A DNA stretch of 64,000 nucleotides from Ignavibacteriales bacterium. Lineage in GTDB: Bacteria; Bacteroidota; Ignavibacteria; Ignavibacteriales; Ignavibacteriaceae. The translations under genes were made by a program, and so were the position numbers. The stretch spans positions 744,001 to 808,000 of the forward strand of contig CP065001.1 of assembly GCA_016700155.1 (NCBI GenBank), given 5' to 3'. Positions 8,860-18,478 of the stretch are shown here, in pieces. The notes beneath the pieces were generated by a model. That model was not told the DNA's origin. It did no database searches and was given only the letters and a program-made list of their open reading frames with translations. The first letter of the stretch is position 1. Each line of letters begins with the position of its first letter.

Positions 8860-10035
8860 ATGATAAGTATCTTATTTGTTGATGATGAAGAAAATATAAT
8901 CCTTGGGCTAAAGCGAATGTTACGCCCGATGAAACGGGAGTGGAATTTGTATTTTGCTGAAAGTGGTGAAGAAGCACTAAGAATCCTAGCAACAGAAAAG
9001 ATTGATATTATAGTTACCGATATGAGAATGCCAAAGATGGATGGTGCAACATTATTGCAGCACGTTAAAAAGGAGTATCCGGGCATTACAAGAATTATCC
9101 TTTCAGGTTATTCTGAGAAAGAATTTATAATGCGCACTTCAAGTACGGCTCATCAATTTTTACCAAAACCATGTGACCTCGAGATTCTTAAGAGTGCTAT
9201 ATATCGTTTAATCAAGCTAAGGCAACTAGTTCTGAATCCGAAAATCAAAGAAAAAGTTTCTATAGTATCAAATCTTCCTAGCTTACCTAAATTATATCAT
9301 GATTTAGAAAATGAATTAAATTCCAATACTGTATCGCTAAAAAAAATTGGGAATATCATTTCTCAAGACTTATCAATGACGGCGAAAATTCTTCAGATGG
9401 TAAATTCTGCTTTTTTTGGTTTACCGCAAGCTATTAGCGATATCATTCAGGCTGTAAGTTATCTGGGGGTTGATACTATTAAATCACTTGTTCTTTTCCA
9501 TCATCTTTTTACAACATATGATAAGGATGAAGAAATGACAAACAGTTTAAAAGCATTATGGAGCCATAGTCTGTATATTGCCAATATTTCAAAAAAAATA
9601 TTATCTCTTAAAGTGAGCAATGCACAACAAGTAGAAAATGCTTTTATCGCAGGTATGTTGCATGATATCGGAAAGTTAATCTTACTACAAATTCCTGAGT
9701 ACAAAGAAAAAATATTGGAACTTAATAATTTGAGTGGAATGCAAATCAGAGAAATTGAAGAACAACTATTTGATACGGATCATGCAATAGTTGGTGGATA
9801 TCTCCTTGGTTTATGGGGCTTACCTGATGTAATTGTCGAAGCCGCAGCTTTTCATCATATACCATCTTCAGTTGGAGAAACAAATTTTTCAATACTTTCT
9901 GCTGTACATTTAGCACATTTAAGTATGAAGCCACAGGAAATAGACCAGTCGTATATTAATGCGCTTGGTATAGAAAACGAAATCCCAGCATTTTTAAATA
10001 CAATAGAGAATAGTGAGGTAAATAATATTGAATAA
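8860..10035 (+). CDS. Response regulator with HDOD output domain
   Basis: 391 residues. A receiver domain (1-120) has the acidic pair Asp8/Asp9, phospho-acceptor Asp54 (TDMRMPKMDG) and the Lys of LPKP. An HDOD domain follows from about 140: SLPSLPKLYHDLENELN, then ISQDLSMTAKILQMVNSAFFG and VSYLGVDTIKSLVL, with a later LHDIGKLILL that resembles an HD-type motif. HDOD proteins are non-catalytic or poorly understood signalling outputs. Overlaps the next gene by 8 bp and follows the five-PAS kinase by 51 bp, so it is a probable cognate partner. Confidence 0.92.
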   Translation: MISILFVDDEENIILGLKRMLRPMKREWNLYFAESGEEALRILATEKIDIIVTDMRMPKMDGATLLQHVKKEYPGITRIILSGYSEKEFIMRTSSTAHQFLPKPCDLEILKSAIYRLIKLRQLVLNPKIKEKVSIVSNLPSLPKLYHDLENELNSNTVSLKKIGNIISQDLSMTAKILQMVNSAFFGLPQAISDIIQAVSYLGVDTIKSLVLFHHLFTTYDKDEEMTNSLKALWSHSLYIANISKKILSLKVSNAQQVENAFIAGMLHDIGKLILLQIPEYKEKILELNNLSGMQIREIEEQLFDTDHAIVGGYLLGLWGLPDVIVEAAAFHHIPSSVGETNFSILSAVHLAHLSMKPQEIDQSYINALGIENEIPAFLNTIENSEVNNIE

Positions 10036-11173
10036 CCGAATTTTATTCGTAGATGACGATGAAAGTATTCTTGAGGGATATAAGCGGAGTCTAAGATCAA
10101 AGTTTTTAGTTTCAACAAACTCCAATCCTCTCGATGCATTGAGCAAATTAAAAAATGCAGACACATTCAGCGTTGTTGTATCAGATTATAAAATGCCGGT
10201 TTTAGATGGCATCACATTTTTATCACAGGTTAAAGAAATCTCTCCTGATACAATTCGAATAATACTGACCGGATATGCTGATATAACTATAGCGATAAAT
10301 GCGGTAAATGAAGGGAATGTATTTCGTTTTCTTACTAAACCTCTCAACAGCGAATCACTAATAAATGCATTAAATAGTGGCGTGGAGCAATATCGGCTAA
10401 TCACCGCAGAAAAAGAATTATTAAACCGAACACTTAAAGGTAGTATAAAAGTATTAATTGATATTCTGTCAGCAGTTAATCCTACTGCATTCAGATTTGC
10501 AAGTGACATCAGCAGGATATCAAAAAGTATTGCAGAACGTTTGAAAATGAAAGAAGTTTGGGAAGTTGAATTAGCTGCACTACTTTCACAAATTGGATGT
10601 GTGACCATACCACAGGAATTAATAGAAAAAAGAATCTCTGGTATAGAATTAACTGTTGAAGAAAACAGAATTTATTCCTCTCATCCTACAGTTGGTAGTT
10701 CATTTCTACAAAACATTCCAAGACTTGAAGAAGTTTCCAATGCCATTAAATTCCAGATGAAAAGATATGATCAGCAGTCTGAAGAAACATTTAAATTTGT
10801 AAATAGTGATTCAGTTTTAAAACTTGCTGGGATTTTAAAAGTTGCTTCGGATTTTGATGCTTATATTAAATCAGGGTTGAGTGAACCAGAAGCATTAAAG
10901 CTGATGGACAAAGACAAGGGTAAATATAATCCTGAAATTATGAGTGCGTTGGAATCTGAAATGTCTGGAGTCGGAAGAAAATTTATGGTTAAAAATCTTA
11001 ATGTTTCTGAATTACGGGATGGTATGATACTCGGGCAGGATATTTATGATAGTAATAATTTTATTCTCTTAAGAAAAGGCATTGAAATAAATAGTATTCT
11101 TAATATCAGGCTATTAAACCTGGCAACCGTAAAAAAGATAGTAGAACCCATCAAAGTGCTTGTGCCTATCTAA
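10028..11173 (+). CDS. Response regulator with degenerate HD-GYP-like domain
   Basis: 381 residues starting at a TTG that overlaps the preceding gene by 8 bp. The receiver is complete (Asp9-Asp11 acidic cluster, Asp53 in VVVSDYKMPVLDG, Lys in LTKP). The following region is laid out like an HD-GYP c-di-GMP phosphodiesterase, but the expected HDIGKIGIP is replaced by SQIGCVTIPQEL (after LAALL), the later HPTVGSSFLQ is kept, and the HHE...GYP region reads AIKFQMKRYDQQ. The metal-binding residues are therefore missing and catalysis is unlikely. It may bind a partner or nucleotide. The family assignment is by layout and is inference beyond the receiver. Confidence 0.85.
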   Translation: MNNRILFVDDDESILEGYKRSLRSKFLVSTNSNPLDALSKLKNADTFSVVVSDYKMPVLDGITFLSQVKEISPDTIRIILTGYADITIAINAVNEGNVFRFLTKPLNSESLINALNSGVEQYRLITAEKELLNRTLKGSIKVLIDILSAVNPTAFRFASDISRISKSIAERLKMKEVWEVELAALLSQIGCVTIPQELIEKRISGIELTVEENRIYSSHPTVGSSFLQNIPRLEEVSNAIKFQMKRYDQQSEETFKFVNSDSVLKLAGILKVASDFDAYIKSGLSEPEALKLMDKDKGKYNPEIMSALESEMSGVGRKFMVKNLNVSELRDGMILGQDIYDSNNFILLRKGIEINSILNIRLLNLATVKKIVEPIKVLVPI

Positions 11174-11302
11174 ACAATATGAAAAAATTATATTCTTTTC
11201 TCACTTTTACTTGGAACTAAGAGTTAGTTATTTTATTCGTCAAAAAACTTTAAATGTAATAGTAATCTTTTTTTTCCTTGGTATTAAAAAAAATCAAAAA
11301 AT

Positions 11303-11416
11303 ATGAATTTTACTAAACTCTACAGAAAATCATTCGATTCTAAAATTGAGCTATTCCAGATTCTATTCCATGATGTTATTCCAAGGCTTGAAAAAATAAT
11401 GAAAACGTATGGTTAA
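11303..11416 (+). CDS. Possible 37-residue protein
   Basis: ATG at 11303 to TAA at 11414-11416, peptide rich in charged and aromatic residues (MNFTKLYRKSFDS...). No Shine-Dalgarno is visible. It sits in a 395-bp gap between the HD-GYP-like gene and the hybrid kinase and is followed 41 bp later by a terminator hairpin, which is the only support for it being expressed. Confidence 0.25.
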   Translation: MNFTKLYRKSFDSKIELFQILFHDVIPRLEKIMKTYG

Positions 11417-11457
11417 TTATCCGGAAGTTTGGAACTCATTTTCCTCAATAATAATTT

Positions 11458-11488
11458 ATCAAGAATAAATTATTCTTGATTTTTTTTG
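11458..11488 (+). terminator. Rho-independent terminator
   Basis: ATCAAGAATAA (11458-11468) pairs with TTATTCTTGAT (11470-11480) and runs into eight Ts. AT-rich stem but long and followed directly by the T tract. Ends the upstream signalling operon or the small ORF at 11303. Confidence 0.6.
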
Positions 11489-11568
11489 GATTTTGTTACT
11501 TGTATTATTACCTTTTAATTGATTGGGGAACAATCACACGTAAAAATTGGAGAGATATTTTCTGACTG

Positions 11569-14500
11569 ATGATTGTAATTGATTTATTATACAACCTATC
11601 TACTTTAATTGCACTAAGCGCACTTTCCGGATTTATTAACCTCAGATTCAACCGAGAAGAAATAAAGGGAAAACTATTACAGGGATTGTTATTCGGAATA
11701 ACTGCTATTATTGGAATGATGAATCCTTATGTATTATCTGAAGGAATTATTTTTGACGGCAGATCAATAATAATAAGTTTGTGTGCGCTATTCTTTGGAC
11801 CACTATCAGGAATTCTCGCCTCAATAATTGCATTAGTTTACAGACTATCACTTGGCGGCGGCGGAATGATGATGGGATCATTTGTAATCCTAAGCTCATT
11901 TCTTGCTGGAATTTTCTTTTACAAAAGGAAGAAGTCACTCGCAGCAAAAAAATATCCAATTTTAAAGCTATATATTTTTGGATTAATTGTTCACGCATTT
12001 ATGCTTTTATTCATATTACTCTTACCATCCAAAAGCATACTTAATGCATACCAGTTAATCACAGTCTCAGTGATTGGAGTATACCCTATCGTCACTGTAG
12101 TAATCGGGAAAATATTATTGGATCATGAAGAAAATCAGAAATTCATAAAACAGATTAAAGATAATGAAAGATTATTCAGAACAACACTCTACAGCATTGG
12201 TGACGGTGTTATAATTACAGACATTGACCGGAAAATTCTGAATATGAACCGTGTGGCGGAAGATCTTACAGGCTGGAAAGAGGAAGATGCCAGAGATAAA
12301 ATATTAAAAGACGTTTTTAGAATTTTTAATGAGGACACAGGAGAAATAATAGAAAATCCTGGTGAACGAATTTTGCAGATTGGTCAAGTTGCAGGCTTTG
12401 CAGACAGAACGATATTACATTGTAAAGACGGAACGAAAAAACCTATATCTGAAAGTGGTTCAACAATAATAAATGATGACGGAAGTATTGCGGGAGTAGT
12501 AGTAGTTTTTAGTGATAAAACCGATGAGAGGATCAGGGAAACAAGACTGGCAGAAAGTGAAGAAAAATACAGAACACTTATTGAGAACCAAAGTGATCTG
12601 GTAGTTGAAGTAGACAACCAGGGATTATTTGAATTTGTCAGTCCAAGCTACTGTGTCCTTTTCGGGAAGAGACCAGAAGAATTAATTGGTAAATCATTTA
12701 TTCCATTGGTACACGAGGATGACAGAGAAGTTACCCAAAATGCAATGAAAAAATTATACCTGCCGCCTTATACCTGTTATGTTGAACAAAGAGCAATGAC
12801 TACAAAAGGATGGAGATGGATTGCATGGAATGATAATGGGATACTGGATAAGTACGGTAAAGTAAAATCAATTATCGGAGTTGGACGTGATATCAACGAC
12901 AGAAAAAATGCAGAAATAGCATTGCAGCAAAGTGAAGAAAGATACAAGAGCTTATTCGATTCATCACCGGTTGGTGTATTACTTGAGGATGAAAAAGGTA
13001 TTATTATAAGTGTGAATGATGCGTTTTGCAAAATAACCGGGTATGAAAAAAGTGAATTAATCGGAAACAATATCAGACTTCTTTCAACACCGGATAAGTA
13101 TGGATTGATCGAACAAAACATTCAACAACTTCTTAGTGGATCTATACTTGATCATGATGTTGAGACCACCAGGAAGGACGGAACAATCATCATTGTTCAT
13201 CTGAATGAAACTACAATAATACTGCCTGATGGAAGAAAAGGAATACTCTCAATTTCAGAAGACGTGACTGAGAAAAAAAAATCAGAGATGGAGTTAAAAA
13301 AACTATCAAGTGCGGTTGAGCAGAGTCCTGTTACAATTGTAATGACGGACCTAAAAGGAGATATAGATTATATAAACCCCAACTTTACAAAGAGTACGGG
13401 CTATACTTCAGAAGAAGTTCTTGGTAAGAATCCAAGAATACTTAACTCAGGAGAACAAAGCGGGACTAACTACAAAGAATTATGGGAAACAATACTTTCA
13501 GGCAAAGTGTGGCAGGGAGAGTTCCTGAACAAAAAGAAAAACGGTGAACTTTTCTGGGAATCAGCAACGATATCACCACTGATTAATAAGAATGGAGTGA
13601 TTACAAACTTTATTGCAGTCAAAGAGGATATCACAGAGAGAAAACAACTGACGGAAGAACTGATACTCGCAAAAGAAAAAGCGGAAGAAATGAACAGGAT
13701 TAAATCATACTTCTATGCGAATATGAGCCACGAATTACGTACACCATTTGTCGGTATACTTGGTTATTCTGAAATGCTTTCTGAAATACTGACAGACCGC
13801 GAACAAAAAGAAATGGCTAACCTGATTTTATCTTCATCAAAAAGATTGACTGAAACTTTAAATAAAATTCTCGACGTAACTAAACTGGAATTTGATAAAA
13901 TAAAAACCGAAGCGACTAATTTTAATTTGTATGAACTGATAGTTCAACTGAAAACACTTTTTCAGTCGACAGCCGACCAGAAAGGTAATTCAATAGACAT
14001 TGTATTTAACCTTGATAACAGAAAATTTTTAAGCGATGAAAAACTATTAAGAGAGATTCTGATTAACCTGTTAAGTAATGCAATAAAGTATACAGAGAAT
14101 GGAAAAATAAAAATACTGGTTGAACCTGATGAGAAAAACCCCGATGAATCGATATGGATAAAAATAAGTGATACAGGTGTCGGGATTCCAAAAGAAAAAC
14201 AGAATCTTATCTGGGATGAATTCAGACAGGTTAGCGAAGGTATTAACAGATCGTTTGAAGGCACCGGGCTTGGATTGACAATTACAAAAAAATACACCGA
14301 ATTAATCGGTGGAGAGATAAACCTGCAAAGTGAACCAGGTAAAGGCTCCACATTCAGTTTAAAATTACCAATACTCAAAATTATGGATAACATTAAAGAG
14401 ACAAGTTCTGGTCAGTCTGGAAATTTAATTATCAAAGGAACCCGGGATAAATCAAGCATAAGAATATTGTATGTTGAGGATGATCATATATCTCAGGAGT

Positions 14501-14823
14501 TTATAAGACTAGTACTTACAAGGGAAAAATTCAATCCTGAGATTGTTAGCACAGGTAAGTTTGCCTTAGAAAAACTAAAAGAAAAAGAATATGATTTGCT
14601 GATGATTGACATCAACCTTGGTATTGACATGGATGGATTAGAACTAACACATAAAATCAGAAATGAACTTGGACTGAAAACCGTTCCTATTATTGCTATT
14701 ACTGCATACGCAACTGAATCAGACAGACTTGAATTTTTATCTAAAGGATTTACACATTATTTGAGTAAACCTTATACAATAAATGAACTCAGAAACACCA
14801 TTCATGAAGCATTAAATAATTAG
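11569..14823 (+). CDS. Hybrid histidine kinase with 5TM sensor, four PAS domains and receiver
   Basis: 1084 residues. Residues 1-185 form several membrane segments with the layout of a 5TMR-LYT sensor (LRFNREEIKGKLLQGLLFG, then GIIFDGRSIIISLCALFFGP and LGGGGMMMGS). Four PAS modules follow at about 205-325, 335-450, 455-575 and 580-700. The HisKA motif YANMSHELRTPF gives His721. The HATPase domain has NLLSNAIKYTENG, DTGVGIP and FEGTGLGLTI. A C-terminal receiver (about 963-1080) has an acidic pair (YVEDDH), Asp1014 and the Lys of LSKP. It is monocistronic, with a convergent gene on the other strand. The phosphotransfer partner is not in the window. Confidence 0.93.
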   Translation: MIVIDLLYNLSTLIALSALSGFINLRFNREEIKGKLLQGLLFGITAIIGMMNPYVLSEGIIFDGRSIIISLCALFFGPLSGILASIIALVYRLSLGGGGMMMGSFVILSSFLAGIFFYKRKKSLAAKKYPILKLYIFGLIVHAFMLLFILLLPSKSILNAYQLITVSVIGVYPIVTVVIGKILLDHEENQKFIKQIKDNERLFRTTLYSIGDGVIITDIDRKILNMNRVAEDLTGWKEEDARDKILKDVFRIFNEDTGEIIENPGERILQIGQVAGFADRTILHCKDGTKKPISESGSTIINDDGSIAGVVVVFSDKTDERIRETRLAESEEKYRTLIENQSDLVVEVDNQGLFEFVSPSYCVLFGKRPEELIGKSFIPLVHEDDREVTQNAMKKLYLPPYTCYVEQRAMTTKGWRWIAWNDNGILDKYGKVKSIIGVGRDINDRKNAEIALQQSEERYKSLFDSSPVGVLLEDEKGIIISVNDAFCKITGYEKSELIGNNIRLLSTPDKYGLIEQNIQQLLSGSILDHDVETTRKDGTIIIVHLNETTIILPDGRKGILSISEDVTEKKKSEMELKKLSSAVEQSPVTIVMTDLKGDIDYINPNFTKSTGYTSEEVLGKNPRILNSGEQSGTNYKELWETILSGKVWQGEFLNKKKNGELFWESATISPLINKNGVITNFIAVKEDITERKQLTEELILAKEKAEEMNRIKSYFYANMSHELRTPFVGILGYSEMLSEILTDREQKEMANLILSSSKRLTETLNKILDVTKLEFDKIKTEATNFNLYELIVQLKTLFQSTADQKGNSIDIVFNLDNRKFLSDEKLLREILINLLSNAIKYTENGKIKILVEPDEKNPDESIWIKISDTGVGIPKEKQNLIWDEFRQVSEGINRSFEGTGLGLTITKKYTELIGGEINLQSEPGKGSTFSLKLPILKIMDNIKETSSGQSGNLIIKGTRDKSSIRILYVEDDHISQEFIRLVLTREKFNPEIVSTGKFALEKLKEKEYDLLMIDINLGIDMDGLELTHKIRNELGLKTVPIIAITAYATESDRLEFLSKGFTHYLSKPYTINELRNTIHEALNN

Positions 14824-14852
14824 GAAGTTACCTGCTGAATGTGATAATAGAT

Positions 14853-15896
14853 TTATTTCTTCGCATCACCCCAGACATTAAATAAACTGTCATAAATATT
14901 ATTCAATAATTGCGGGAGGTTAACTCCAATTACGAATACAACTCCTAAACTGCCATAACCCTTATTAGTAACTGGTAAATCAGCAAGTAGTTCAAGAGAA
15001 GAAAATTTATCTACGCCCGGTAAAACAAAATCAACATGTGCTTTAATATTTAACCTGTTTGGATCCGATGCTATTGAATCACTCAGCTTCCAGAACTCGT
15101 CATAAAAATATGCTATATCAAGAAATCCATTGTCAAAATCTCCGGTAAGCGGGAAAAAGTCAATAGTAAATCCTGCACCGAAACGTTTCTTAAAAATAAG
15201 ATCAGGACTATAAAAGGTTCTAACCCCGCCACTAAAAAAAACACCAAAATATTCCTGATGCCACGGCTTAAACCAGGGATAAAGGATGGTTCCAACCTGG
15301 AGATTCAAAATTGATCCTCCTTCAGTAAATATTTTATGCGAAGGGATATTAGCAGCAGAATCCTTGACAGGGGCAATTGCAGTGAAATAAAGCTCAGAGA
15401 ATAAAGTAGCCCAGTTGGTTTGTTTGGAATAAGCAGAAAGAGAAACATTTGGATAACCCTTGATAATACCATCTTTACCATATGCAAACAAGATTCCGAT
15501 ATCAGTATAGAAGGTATGTAAATCTTGCAGCACAACAATTGTATCAGAATATCTGCTGGTTGAATCAATTTTATATTTGATTTTTACTTTTCCTGCATTT
15601 CCTACAATATCATAATCCTTTATTCTGAATACTTGATGAGAATATCCATCACACATAAAAATATCTTTAAATGTATAAATGGTGATTTCATCGTTGGATT
15701 CGCCAGGCAGTGAATTGATTTTTATCTCTGATATAAATTTCAGACTGTCAGCCTTGATAGTCAGTTGGATAAGATCAATGCCAATATAGTCTAATTCAAA
15801 TGAAGGTCGTTTCCCTTTATACGAATTGGACCAAAGCAGAGGATTAAAAATCAGGATCAGAAAGAATACTATGGTAGATATGCATCGATAGTTCAT
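14853..15896 (-). CDS. Exported protein of unknown function
   Basis: 347 residues with a clear signal peptide (hydrophobic 8-20, then LLWSNS). The mature part is rich in alternating polar/hydrophobic stretches and aromatic residues, especially in the C-terminal half (GVFFSGGVRTFYSP, GFLDIAYFYDEFW), which suggests a beta-rich or outer-membrane-associated fold. No family recognised. It lies 133 bp after the nuclease gene on the same strand and could be the last member of that operon, but the gap allows its own promoter. Confidence 0.7.
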   Translation of the reverse strand: MNYRCISTIVFFLILIFNPLLWSNSYKGKRPSFELDYIGIDLIQLTIKADSLKFISEIKINSLPGESNDEITIYTFKDIFMCDGYSHQVFRIKDYDIVGNAGKVKIKYKIDSTSRYSDTIVVLQDLHTFYTDIGILFAYGKDGIIKGYPNVSLSAYSKQTNWATLFSELYFTAIAPVKDSAANIPSHKIFTEGGSILNLQVGTILYPWFKPWHQEYFGVFFSGGVRTFYSPDLIFKKRFGAGFTIDFFPLTGDFDNGFLDIAYFYDEFWKLSDSIASDPNRLNIKAHVDFVLPGVDKFSSLELLADLPVTNKGYGSLGVVFVIGVNLPQLLNNIYDSLFNVWGDAKK

Positions 15897-16029
15897 ATTA
15901 TCTCCAAATAATAATTATGACCTTTGTTGATTTATGATCTCACGGAGTGAATTGATCAATAAGAAAGCGTAGAAGTGAATACTCTTTTATCTTTGTTAAG
16001 ATGCTTAGAACTCACGTCAACAAATAAAA

Positions 16030-17010
16030 TTATAAAACCATATTCTGGATTGTTATTTGTCTTCTCCTCACACCACCAACTGATCTCAATGTGCTTGCTT
16101 TTATTCTGCTTGACTTTATTTCGATTGCTCTTGTATCAGTAAACGGAAACTTTACATTCTTCCAGTTAAACTTTATCCCGGTTATTTTCTCGATAAATGA
16201 AACCGATACCTGGTATGATTTCCTGTCCTTGAATTCAATGTTTTCAAAAACATCTCTTTTCTTTAACACTGTCTTTGGTACGGATTTAGGTTTCTTAACA
16301 ATTCCATCATCAACTAATAATTGTTTTTGACTCATGACAAATCCGACAGCGTGCAGTCCTTTACCTTTCTTATCCCAGACAATCACTTTCCAAAATCTGT
16401 CAGGGATCAAAACACTCGTCCCGCTTACCTTAGTTACAAATTCAGGATCATCCTTATCCAGGACGGGACCTGTAAATACACTTATCTTAAGTTTATTTGC
16501 GACCGCACCGGAATGTAAAACGTGATCTTCAAGTTCCTTCCAGGTGTATCCATTTAATTTATGTATTTGCGGTACAGCGTTGGTATAATGAAAAGTATCC
16601 TGGTCTGCTTTTGTTGCGATCTGTAAGTTATTACCCCAGGCAGGGTCTTCACGCCGGGTCATATGACCCTTATCAAAATCACTTTTAGAGGCAGAATAAA
16701 GTTTACTGCCCCATTGAAATGATTTTGCTCTTGGATCATTTCTCCAGTTGTTTTTCCGGCTTGTATCCTGAAAACTTGATCCATTGATATTGCACGCCGT
16801 AAACAAAGGAAACTTTCTTTTCATATTTAGAATAACACTGAAATTCTGATACGGAATTTCATAAGGACTACCAGGCTTTATCGAAGGTTTAAATAAATTT
16901 GATACACTGGAAAAATCAGGAAGGTGTAAGGTTTTATTATTCGCTATGAAATTTGCCTGGTATCCTGACCGATCTCTATAGTCATCAACTGCTTTATTCT
17001 TGTCTGCCAT
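16030..17010 (-). CDS. DNA/RNA non-specific endonuclease (NUC1 family)
   Basis: 326 residues from the ATG at 17010, chosen because GTAGGAGGTGAACAA lies directly before it; an earlier in-frame ATG at 17040 would overlap the upstream gene. The beta-beta-alpha-metal signature is SDFDKGHMTRRED, with the catalytic His at about 116, followed by FHYTNAVPQIHKLNG with the metal-ligand Asn and a downstream Trp-Glu (TWKELE). No signal peptide, so the enzyme would act inside the cell unless released. It is the last of four co-oriented genes with a protease, a pYEATS protein and a caspase-like protease, a setting that suggests a nucleic-acid-destroying effector activated by proteolysis. The last idea is inference. 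Confidence 0.9.
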   Translation of the reverse strand: MADKNKAVDDYRDRSGYQANFIANNKTLHLPDFSSVSNLFKPSIKPGSPYEIPYQNFSVILNMKRKFPLFTACNINGSSFQDTSRKNNWRNDPRAKSFQWGSKLYSASKSDFDKGHMTRREDPAWGNNLQIATKADQDTFHYTNAVPQIHKLNGYTWKELEDHVLHSGAVANKLKISVFTGPVLDKDDPEFVTKVSGTSVLIPDRFWKVIVWDKKGKGLHAVGFVMSQKQLLVDDGIVKKPKSVPKTVLKKRDVFENIEFKDRKSYQVSVSFIEKITGIKFNWKNVKFPFTDTRAIEIKSSRIKASTLRSVGGVRRRQITIQNMVL

Positions 17011-17021
17011 TTGTTCACCTC

Positions 17022-17837
17022 CTACAAAAATACTTTCCATTTTTTCATTTGACTGGAACCAAACAGATTTGGAGATTGTGGATATTGCTGTGAAGGTAAA
17101 ATCTTTTTGATTGCTTTATACCAGTCTGAATAAGTTGCATTTGCTTTTAAGGCTTTTAAAGTTTTAAGAGCTGCAAAAGTAAATGCACCATTTGGTCTTC
17201 CCTGGAAGTATGCATCGTAACTATATTCAGTATCCTGACAGCCGGACATTAATAATCCTGCATAACGTCCCGGAGGACTTGATCTGCGAAGAGTTTTTGT
17301 AATTCCAAGTTTGGAGACTGTTCTTTTTGATAAGAAACTCTCCGGTGGTAAAAACCGAACTTTTCGCTGAGGTGGTTTAGGTCCTCTAACAGTTGGAGGA
17401 GTAGTTATAGGTGCGAATCTGGCAACAGATCCTGAATGACAGGAATCTGAAATAATAAAAAGTTTTACACCCGGGAGTTTGTTACTATATAATAAGAACA
17501 GTTCATCATCTGTAATATATCCCTTGGTACGCACATCATACGGACAGATACACTCATCCGTATTGTCTGGTTCATCACCATCTTCATCAGGCACAAATGA
17601 ACCGTGCCCTGAGTACTAAATAACAACCGTATCGCCGTTTTTGCCTTTTGCAATTACTGATTTGATAGATTCTCTGATCCCCTTACCGGTTGCTTGTTTG
17701 TCAAATAATTTTGAAACTGTGAACCCACGATTCTTAAGAGCCTCCGACCAATCTTTGGCATCATTAACACACCCAGCAAGATCACTTCCTGTACCTGGAT
17801 AGTCATTGATACCGATACACAAAGCATATTTAGACAT
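17022..17837 (-). pseudogene. Caspase-family protease interrupted by one in-frame TAG
   Basis: Start at 17837 is set by GGAGGATAACGAT before the ATG. The frame reads MSKYALCIGINDYPGTGSDL and ends ...KGKNGDTVVI at codon 73, then TAG (17616-17618), and continues in the same frame with YSGHGSFVPDEDGDE to the stop at 17022, 271 codons in total. The stop falls where caspase-like proteins normally have a hydrophobic or aromatic residue (VVxxYSGHG), four codons before catalytic His78; catalytic Cys133 lies in ISDSCHSGS. Apart from that one codon the gene is undamaged, so this is either a very recent nonsense mutation, a sequencing error, or a read-through codon. The C-terminal half alone lacks the first strands of the fold. 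Confidence 0.88.
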
Positions 17838-17860
17838 ATCGTTATCCTCCAATATTTTTT

Positions 17861-18463
17861 TTAATCCGGTGGTCTTCCCGGAAGATCAATGTACTTTGAT
17901 AACCATTCCAGGCTGCCATCTTTTTTTGTGATGAGAACCAGCACAGGAAATTCACCATAAACAGATAGCCATAAATCAAATCCGGTTTTGTTTGATTTAG
18001 TTGAAATGGTTGGCTGATTAAAATCACCATATATCCTGTATGTGACACTTTCAATTCCATCCAGCGATTTGTCATTCCAGGATTCAATCCAGATTTTTAC
18101 TTTATATCTGCCTGATCCCGGTACAGTCCTTTTGACCGTCACCTCAGCATTATGCAAAACAAAATAATTATCAACTAATTTTTTATAAGCGTTATCAATT
18201 TCAGATTGGATTTTCTCAGAAGGGAGTGATTTAATTCCGTCTTTGTCAGAAACAGCTACTGCGTCCGGACCACCATCAGTTAGCTTGCGGGGCGGCTCTC
18301 CTATGGATATTGATCCAAAAGTAAATGCAGCACCCTCACCAATCCTGCGTTTTAACAAATTAACGATTTCAAAAAGATTTTTTCTGAAAATAAAAAGCAG
18401 TGAAGACCAGAAGACAATCCAAAGAATTGATTCATACAGCGGTACTAATTTTTCATCAAACAT
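17861..18463 (-). CDS. Membrane-anchored prokaryotic YEATS (pYEATS) protein
   Basis: 200 residues. An N-terminal membrane segment (about 9-30, LYESILWIVFWSSLLFIF) is followed by a linker and a C-terminal domain with the pYEATS pattern: VTYRIYGDFNQP, then FDLWLSVYGEFPVLVLI and WLSKYIDLPG. This beta-sandwich domain is known from predicted bacterial conflict systems, often beside caspase-like proteases. It is 23 bp upstream of the caspase-like gene and 15 bp downstream of the C1 protease gene, so they are co-transcribed. A role as membrane-placed sensor or adaptor is inference. Confidence 0.82.
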   Translation of the reverse strand: MFDEKLVPLYESILWIVFWSSLLFIFRKNLFEIVNLLKRRIGEGAAFTFGSISIGEPPRKLTDGGPDAVAVSDKDGIKSLPSEKIQSEIDNAYKKLVDNYFVLHNAEVTVKRTVPGSGRYKVKIWIESWNDKSLDGIESVTYRIYGDFNQPTISTKSNKTGFDLWLSVYGEFPVLVLITKKDGSLEWLSKYIDLPGRPPD

Positions 18464-18478
18464 AATTTTAAATGAAGT

